DNA of 25,551 bases from Acanthaster planci (Eukaryota > Echinodermata > Asteroidea > Valvatida > Acanthasteridae), in contig NW_019091846.1 of NCBI RefSeq assembly GCF_001949145.1, positions 5,086 to 30,636 of the forward strand. The letters run 5' to 3'. Below are positions 20,096-25,551 of the stretch, in pieces (position 1 is the first letter of the stretch; the number at the start of each line of letters is the position of its first letter). A program made the position numbers and the translations under genes. Below the pieces are notes generated by a model. It did not search any database, was not told the DNA's origin, and was given only the letters and a program-made list of their open reading frames with translations.

Positions 20096-21450
20096 TAAAT
20101 TTCGCATCGATCCACCCGGCTAGACTGGGTAGTTTCAATGTATCGGCATATGATATAGGTGACAGTGTGGACAAAGCAGGCCAAAATGCCCCACAACTCA
20201 TCTCCCTATGTTGCACTATTGCACCGTACACGCTATGTATTGCCGTCTGATATTTGTCTGGGGTGTGACGGTGGTGTCGCAGTGTTTGGTGGCATCGGTG
20301 TTATTGGAGGACATCTTTGGGCGCCAAAATTCACGCACTTTACGGACCAATCAGCGATAACCAGATGGATGATATTGGCAAGGAAACGCCATGACATCAT
20401 CAAATCTCGACAGCGTGTGCCGTACATGTACTGTACTGTACATGTAGGATTTGTATCTGTGTAGAACCATGGAGGAATAAAGATCGGCCGATGGACTGAT
20501 TGTTTTGGGAGGCCCACGAGCCTTTAATAAACGAGAGTTAAGTCCAAAAATGTGTAAACCCCCAAAACTTCTAGGATATCTTGTTGTAGTCTTTTTTTTG
20601 GCATGCGTTATTGATTTACTGTGTATTTATTTGAGTCATTTCTGTTTATATTTTCTTTTTTAATATTGCATATTCAGTTAACAGCTGAAGATTTCCTTGC
20701 TCACAATCTGATCTACAGAATACATAACGCATGTACAAACACAACCCACCCAGCGGGAAAGTGCATGACCCCGTAGGGTGAACTAGTGATGATGCTACAC
20801 ACGTACACATGGGAAACTACTGCAATGCCGGCCGTTTGTTAAAATTGTTGCAAGTCACCGTTCATTGTACGTGTCAATATCGTGCACCGGTATGTCGTTA
20901 CTAGGTGGGGACAGAAATGTGTATCGTTATTATAGTACGTTTTTGTAGAATGATATTGATAAGACCACTTCGAAACCTTCAGATGATATATTGAAGTTGT
21001 TGACGCCAAATAGCACGACCGCTTAATACCGTACCAGTGGTAAGCATGGTAATGATAGTGCTGGACATTTTATTTGGTTGAGGCATCATAGTCCGACCTC
21101 CATGGTTGACGGAAGGTTGTAAAATTTGTCCTGAAAATCTGTTACTTGCTCGTTCGTTGTCTCGCTGTGCGTCGATGTATGTGGGGCGAATTGGCTTTAT
21201 CGTAACCAAGCGCGCCAAGCTGATAGACCCAAGTCCATTTAAAATTTAACTGCTCAGTTTGACGTTAATAGGCCCTATTTAATAATACTCTCTCAGCCCT
21301 CATGCCGATCATTGCCTGTGCATGCATGTGAAGATAAAATTCAGACTGACATATATTCACACAAATACAAATTAACACTAACCATTTTAAAAAGGAGTTG
21401 TTTTGAAAGATTTGGTATGTTACTTTGTAAGGCCATGGAGCTAAGGCCTA
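20096..21450. other. Non-genic stretch
   Basis: No supportable gene. Visible are a CCAAT word (20346-20350), a near-palindrome of TACATGTACTGTACTGTACA followed by TGTA (20424-20447) and AATAAA words near 20473 and 20526. None has supporting context. Confidence 0.4.
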
Positions 21451-21498
21451 GGCCTACATGTACATAAGGGGCCCTAGGCTTACGTGTACATGTAGGCC
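21451..21498. repeat. 14-bp perfect inverted repeat, 20-bp loop
   Basis: GGCCTACATGTACA (21451-21464) is exactly reverse-complementary to 21485-21498. The loop itself contains GGGGCCC. The arm is built from the TAGGCCTA and TACATGTA words that recur elsewhere in the window (about 2014, 14104 and 17233). It may be a genome-wide sequence preference rather than a functional hairpin. Confidence 0.85.
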
Positions 21499-21555
21499 CA
21501 ACTTTATTTTTTCCGTTTAGCATGCAGCAATGGATGAGAAATAATACCAGGGCCC

Positions 21556-21690
21556 AAAAAAGACAAGACAGAACAGAACAAGACACAACAAAACAAGAAC
21601 AAACAAATAACAATAAAACGGAGCAGGATAGAAATTAAAAAAAAGAAATAAGAACAAAACAAAACAGGAAAAAAAAAGAGTGATAGAAAA
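21556..21690. repeat. A-rich AACA/AAGA low-complexity tract
   Basis: About 135 bp of A runs broken by G and C, of the AAAAC, AAGAC and AACAG type. Hydrophobic, Phe-, Leu- and Cys-rich minus-strand frames here are translations of this tract and not membrane proteins. Confidence 0.9.
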
Positions 21691-22535
21691 GTGAACACAA
21701 ACTGCCATACATTTGTTGCTTCCTGACTGTCATGATTGTCTGGGAGATATGTGTGTCCAAATCATCTTATACATGTTATAAGCAACAACAACAAAAGTGC
21801 CGAAATATTGCCGACAATTTACATGTACACGTACAGTGTACCTTAAGCCCAACTATTTCTTCAAACAAAACACCTGTCATGCCTGTGGTATGCTAATTTT
21901 AATTGGCACTTGTATGAAATCTTGACCAGCTAAGCGTCAACTTTTTGAATATTTGATGTACCGTATTTGCAAAGGAGCATCGGTACAATTGGATCAAACA
22001 TGTATTTGTCTGCTAATCCGTAAAGAGTCTAAACGTAGGATGTTTATGTTTCTGAAGAAACCAAAAATATTCACTTTTTCCTTTTACTGCTGTCATGCTA
22101 TTAAAAAGCCTGACTGTGACGGAAGCGGCCTGCTACGTACATTCCTGCCACATGGTGGCGCTGTTGCGCGAACTACACTTTTCCATGAGCACGTTTTTTA
22201 GCAGACATCGTGACGTTAGTAAATATTGACTCAAAGAACCCTGACGTTTTCTCTCATAACCCGACCTAAGGACAGAGGTAACTGAATCTTTATATATTTT
22301 ATGAATCACAAATTTAGCTCTAATGTTGTTTCAGTGATTTAACAGCGATACCTTGTAGTATTTTTAAGGTAAAATAGCGGTTCGACAGGACCAATTTTTA
22401 TAGCGTGTTGTCTAACGATATTCCATTGATGATACAGACGCACCTTACGTTATCTTGGTTTTCCCCCCTTAAAACATTGGATTTAGATTCTTATGTAATA
22501 TTAGGCTTTATAGTTTCGTGAATTCATTTCTTACC
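21691..22535. other. Non-genic stretch with one CTCF-like word
   Basis: The 82-codon frame at 21953-22201 has no recognisable feature. The only notable site is CCACATGGTGGCGC (22148-22161). Otherwise nothing is supportable. Confidence 0.4.
22148..22161 (+). promoter_or_regulatory. CTCF-like core motif
   Basis: CCACATGGTGGCGC fits 12 of 14 positions of the CTCF core CCASYAGRKGGCRS, with the conserved GG(T)GGC block intact. CTCF is conserved in most bilaterians. A single motif match is weak evidence. Confidence 0.25.
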
Positions 22536-22545
22536 ATTTATAAAC
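22536..22545 (+). repeat. Target-site duplication, left copy
   Basis: ATTTATAAAC, identical to 23109-23118, immediately outside the element. Confidence 0.85.
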
Positions 22546-23108
22546 GGGTCGTACTAATCAGCGTCAACACACCGTCAACACGCGTCAACACATTGATGGT
22601 AACGTCAACACCTCCAACACTTACAAAATGCATCGAATACAGAAAACAGACTGTATCGAACTGTAATGTATACGCTTAGGAATAATTTCTATTTAATCAA
22701 GTTTACATTTTAGTACATTTCAAGGGAGTTTTTTCACTTGAAAAAATTGTCTCCAAGCAGCGCCGCTGTTCGCCGCCATCTTGCCTTCTCACGGCGTTTG
22801 GACCGTACCATGGTTTACAGTATAAAGGTGACCCCCTGTAGCGTAATGGTATGATCCGTTCTGATCGAGGCAACATGGCTACTGTCTTTCGTGGTTGTGC
22901 GGAGGGTGTTATTTTCGTGAAGTAAAATGGCTTTTTCCCCCCAAATGTCGCCTACTGTTGTTAGCCAAATTGTATTTTAGGCATTATATTGCTATCGAAT
23001 TGCGTTTCTGTTAACTTAGAACGTGATTTCGGTGTGTTGACGGTGTGTTGACATTACTATCATGTGTTGACACGTGTCGACGTTGTGTTGACGTTAATTA
23101 GTACGACC
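22546..23108. mobile_element. 563-bp foldback MITE with octamer-studded inverted ends (Mutator-like?)
   Basis: The left end GGGTCGTACTAATCAGCGTC and the right end (reverse complement GGTCGTACTAATTAACGTC) begin inverted repeats of about 66 bp. They differ at roughly seven substitutions and two single-base gaps, and most of the substitutions are transitions. Each arm carries four copies of GTCAACAC or its complement: left at 22563, 22574, 22584 and 22604; right at 23034, 23045, 23064 and 23085. Each arm also has one imperfect copy. A perfect 10-bp direct duplication flanks the element. No transposase frame is present, so it would depend on an enzyme encoded elsewhere. A 9-10 bp duplication with long inverted ends is typical of Mutator-like elements, but the family is inferred. 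The octamers are probably transposase binding sites. The unique middle carries a YY1-type motif and a short ATG frame. Confidence 0.93.
22772..22782 (-). promoter_or_regulatory. YY1-type site inside the foldback element
   Basis: GCCGCCATCTT is the exact complement of the YY1 consensus AAnATGGCGGC. In animals this motif is often found at or just after transcription starts. A TATAAAG word (about 22821-22827) and ATG GCT (22874) follow within 100 bp on the plus strand, giving a promoter-like arrangement inside the element. Confidence 0.45.
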
Positions 23109-23118
23109 ATTTATAAAC
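23109..23118 (+). repeat. Target-site duplication, right copy
   Basis: ATTTATAAAC, identical to 22536-22545. The preceding ACC on both sides is shared with the element end, so the exact boundary could shift by one to three bases. Confidence 0.85.
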
Positions 23119-23690
23119 CGGATGATTAGTGGGTCAAGTTTAGCTCCACTAGTCATGCTAGTGTGGCACGGACTCTCACTCCCGATCCATCCTTAGCCAC
23201 ACATCTGCCTGTGGGTTCACCTGAATTATGCATCCTGGACACATATTCATGTTCAGTCGAATTCAGCTATGTGATGTCATGCACTTAACCACCAAATTTC
23301 AGAAGCTGCACATGCATGTGTCAATGCAGTTTTCCCATAAATGGCTTTCCAGCATTGTTTATTTCAAAATAATAAATTCTAGGAAAAACGATTTCACAGG
23401 AGAGTGTCCCACAAAGCCCAATTTGCTTTTCATTAATGATTTCATAACCTACAAATGATGGATTGTACCTTTAATATTTAGAATCCAATAGTAAATACAT
23501 GGAAGTCTGATTGTTTTCTCCTAGATATTTCAAAAGCCCCCTCTCTTGTTACAGTAGGTCCAATGTAAAGATTTGGTCATTTGAGTGTTATAGAACACAA
23601 GTCATATTCTTTTTGTGAACTTGAACTTTTTATCAGAAATGTCTGTCTCTACAGCTGCACTCATTCTTCTCTGATTGACTTCTTCCGCAG
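23119..23690 (+). other. Probable intron leading into the terminal exon
   Basis: The last 45 bases are pyrimidine-rich (TTCTTCTCTGATTGACTTCT then TCCGCAG), with CTGAT/TTGAC as a plausible branch point. The 76-codon frame at 23228-23458 is not supported as an exon. Confidence 0.5.
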
Positions 23691-23972
23691 ACATTGTCGT
23701 GTGAAAGCTGTGCACATGCCCCTTCAAGGAGAACCAGATCTACCACGCCGATGAGAAGAGCGCTCTCGCCTGCTTCAACGAGAGAAGCAGTACACATAGA
23801 TATAGAGGACACTATCCTGTGGGACTTCCCAGAGACGAATCACGAGAACATCAAGATGTCAGTCCTCACCTCCTTCACGGAAGAAGAGTTTCCACAGCAG
23901 GATCTCGAGCAGTGGCTCACACAGGCAAGGAAGAGGAAAAGAGACGGCGTCCTCGCTTCTGCCTTACAGTGA
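23691..23972 (+). CDS. Terminal coding exon of an unrecognised gene (93 codons)
   Basis: The exon begins right after a strong 3' splice site (CTTCCGCAG|ACATTG) and reads open in phase 0 to TGA at 23970-23972. The other two phases close early, so phase 0 is required. The encoded tail has a Cys pair (SCESC), an Arg/Ser/Thr-rich stretch with two proline-directed sites (TTPMRRALSP), an acidic/hydrophobic segment (DIEDTILWDFPE), a Glu/Gln-rich helix-like segment (EEEFPQQDLEQWL) and a basic cluster ARKRKR that could be a nuclear localisation signal, ending LASALQ. Codon composition is more regular than in neighbouring DNA. I do not recognise the family; a nuclear, phosphorylated protein is a guess from composition. 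Upstream exons are not identified in this window. Confidence 0.6.
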   Translation, partial: TLSCESCAHAPSRRTRSTTPMRRALSPASTREAVHIDIEDTILWDFPETNHENIKMSVLTSFTEEEFPQQDLEQWLTQARKRKRDGVLASALQ

Positions 23973-24893
23973 CGTAAATCTCTGCAGGGGAGGGGTTGCT
24001 GGACACTGGAGGGACATACCTCTTGGTCTTTCATCTCCCATTTTAAGTGCTGTTAAAAATTTTAGCTATCGGGAAGTTTGAATAATGCCTCCAAATGTGC
24101 CTTTTTGGTCACTGCCAAAAATGAATCATAAGAAAGTATGGTTGATGGCTTGTGCTGAGCAGCTGAAAAGGTGGAGTCAAAATTTACGCAAGATCCGTTT
24201 TAAAAATTCATTGAAATTCTTACTTATACACTAATTTTCTCTAACTTCAGAAATTTTTCATTAGAAATCAGCTTTTCACAATGATTTTTTTCTGAAAATG
24301 GATTTGGCAAACAGTCAAGTTGGTAAACGGTCGAGTTGTCCAACATCCCTCCCAACATGGCAGCAACGCGGCGTGGCATCAAACGCTATGCTATCATCAT
24401 GTTCAATTAAATGAAATTCACGCTTCGACTTGACATATTTGTAACACGCTTGTGAAGCAACATACTCAAGGATGATAATTAAAACACAAATAAACGGGTA
24501 CAGCATGACAAGGTTTGCAGCAGTGTTGGCCTAATCAAAAGCGAGACGTCGTCGGATTTTACTGTGTTTTTTTTTTCTTGTTTGTACAATGCTTTCAGAA
24601 CTGTTCGGAACAAACGTGCGCAAATTTGTGAACGAGGGAGGTCCAAATTCTCCAACAATTAACTTTTCTTTTGCCGAATGAAACAATAGGGCAGAAAGAT
24701 GAACCAAACCGCATCCATAAATTTGTAGAATTCTTACTTGGGACTGAACAACAGCAAAATCAATGGCAAAATTGCTGCATTGGGTAGTAAAATTACAGAA
24801 TCTACAAACTTGAATGGTGTACAGCCGAATTGAGTAAGGATGCCTTGGGGGAAAGTAAAGTTACTGACTGGAAAGATCCCATCGCAGGATTAA
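23973..24893 (+). other. Probable 3' untranslated region, then non-genic DNA with weak coiled-coil-like traces
   Basis: The first few hundred bases would be 3' UTR. The first AATAAA after the stop is at 24489-24494, over 500 bp away. From about 24743 short frames such as LNNSKINGKIAALGSK and GLNDEIAK resemble coiled-coil coding sequence but are quickly closed by stops, in keeping with the decayed segment that follows. Confidence 0.3.
24489..24494 (+). terminator. Possible polyadenylation signal AATAAA
   Basis: First canonical AATAAA downstream of the stop codon at 23972. A GT-rich downstream element is not obvious: the following 60 bp include TTTGCAGCAGTGTTGG. Weak call. Confidence 0.2.
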
Positions 24894-25157
24894 ATGATGA
24901 AATTGCCAAATGACACGGTGAAGATGACGAATGAAATTCTTAAGTTGGCAAATTGAATGGTGAAATTATCAAACGGAATGGTGAGCCTAACTGTAAAACG
25001 AAAAGTTGTGATTAAAGAAACTGACAGCGTACATGTGTTTGCCAAGGAAGATAGCAGTGGAGTTCCAGAAAATGATTCAGGCATCAGTCTCTCTCTCTCT
25101 CTGCGTTTGCCGCACTTGAATGAAGTGCATTCTACACGGCAGAAGCACAACGTTTGA
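24894..25157 (+). pseudogene. Decayed coiled-coil-like coding segment, one in-frame TGA
   Basis: From ATG ATG at 24894 the frame is open to 25157 except for one TGA (24954-24956), giving 87 codons. The first third has a seven-residue rhythm: KLPNDTV, KMTNEIL, KLAN(stop)MV, KLSNGMV. Heptads with leucine or methionine at fixed places suggest a coiled coil. The second third is charged (VKRKVVIKETDS) and the end is serine-rich over a CT microsatellite (25089-25101). A second frame over the same bases also gives coil-like pieces (GLNDEIAK, GKLNGEIIK). The true frame is therefore unclear, as expected of a decayed repeat-coding gene. Family unknown. Confidence 0.3.
24900..25004 (+). repeat. Degenerate 21-bp tandem repeat, four to five units
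   Basis: Units at 24900-24920, 24921-24941, 24942-24962, 24963-24983 and, weakly, 24984-25004 share the pattern AA(A/G)(T/A)T(G/T)(G/C/A)C(A/G)AA followed by a purine-rich tail. The period is exactly seven codons. Confidence 0.55.
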
Positions 25158-25551
25158 CACAGGCCTGAGTCACATAGATGGAGGAGAAGTTGATCTCTGG
25201 CACTGAAATCAGGAACTTGCTGAACTGAATACTGAAGTCATCGTTTGACTCTGAGCTTGAAGCTGCAGGTAGAGTAGGTGCGAAAGCAGAGATCAAGGAG
25301 ATCTAGCCAGAGCTGAGACCCTTCGTAGAGACGTGTGGCAAGTGGAGATATGCATGTATGGAAGTACCATTGATCTGGCTACATTTTCCCGAAACGCCCA
25401 CCACGCTGGGAATCAGACGCAGAATAGCAAGACTATTGAGAAGAGCCATCGTGATCAGAAGATTCTGAGCACTAAAGCTGAAGGGATAGGAGAGTGAATG
25501 TTTGTCAGGGGCAGTCGATTCCAACTGAAATCAGCGGGCATGACAGCAGGG
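25158..25551 (+). pseudogene. Further coiled-coil-like coding traces, frames broken
   Basis: Short coil-like stretches occur in alternating frames: NQELAELNTEVIV (about 25210), ELEAAGRVGAKAEIKE (about 25256-25303) and then, one frame over, DLARAETLRRDVWQVEI within a 74-codon open frame (25273-25494, TGA at 25495-25497). The switch of frame at about 25300 between two coil-like pieces suggests a frameshift in a former coding region. It may instead be exons in different phases, though no splice sites are clear. The window ends before any 3' boundary. Family not recognised. Confidence 0.3.

Noticed and set aside
19779-20231. 150-codon minus-strand frame, the longest in the window
   Set aside because: Its repeated G-I-A-V-N-I segments come from the 29-bp triplication. 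An overlapping frame shows the same repeat in another phase. Nothing else resembles a protein.
2058-20488. 15-bp word GGAATAAAGATCGGC shared by 2.06 kb and 20.47 kb
   Set aside because: A match of this length is near chance expectation in 25 kb when both strands are counted, and the flanks do not align.
21341-21708. Three overlapping hydrophobic minus-strand frames resembling membrane proteins
   Set aside because: They are translations of the A-rich low-complexity tract in several phases.

Overview
This 25.5 kb window reads as animal (eukaryotic) nuclear DNA, not bacterial or viral. It is AT-leaning and almost gene-free. It lacks operon-like gene packing and long ORFs, and it contains splice-site-like signals, MITE-like elements, minisatellites and microsatellites. 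The recurring words TAGGCCTA and TACATGTAC are, in my experience, common in marine invertebrates such as echinoderms, hemichordates, amphioxus and molluscs. That assignment is an impression and cannot be proved here.

Coding content is very small. The best coding call is a terminal exon at 23691-23972 (+): a good 3' splice site, then 93 open codons ending in TGA. I do not recognise the protein. At 24.7-25.5 kb the sequence looks like decayed coiled-coil coding DNA, including a 21-bp (7-codon) periodic stretch. A fragment at 6624-6836 (-) resembles the DNA-binding part of a Tc1/mariner transposase. A promoter-like cluster at 8334-8546 (KLF-type boxes, three inverted CCAAT boxes, TATA, Inr) precedes a possible non-coding first exon with a GTGAGT donor. 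Whether it drives the 23.7 kb exon is unknown.

Repeats dominate. Blocks at 4.9-5.5 kb (R2), 6.2-6.4 kb (R3) and 10.4-11.7 kb (A then B) recur in the same order at 14.7-15.3, 16.3-16.5 and 17.9-19.1 kb. This suggests either an ancient segmental duplication with an offset of about 10 kb or two copies of one large old element. In the second copy block B is inverted relative to A. A 38-bp minisatellite with a three-unit higher-order pattern (15273-15622) sits at the edge of the second R2 copy.

Two non-autonomous DNA elements are clear. One is a 184-bp element at 716-899 with 34-bp inverted ends. The other is a 563-bp element at 22546-23108 with about 66-bp inverted ends, four GTCAACAC octamers in each arm, a perfect 10-bp target-site duplication and an internal YY1-type site. 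The second is the most distinctive object in the window. I found no bacterial-type defence system, CRISPR array, rRNA or convincing tRNA. Everything here was read by eye, so repeat boundaries are approximate unless stated as exact.
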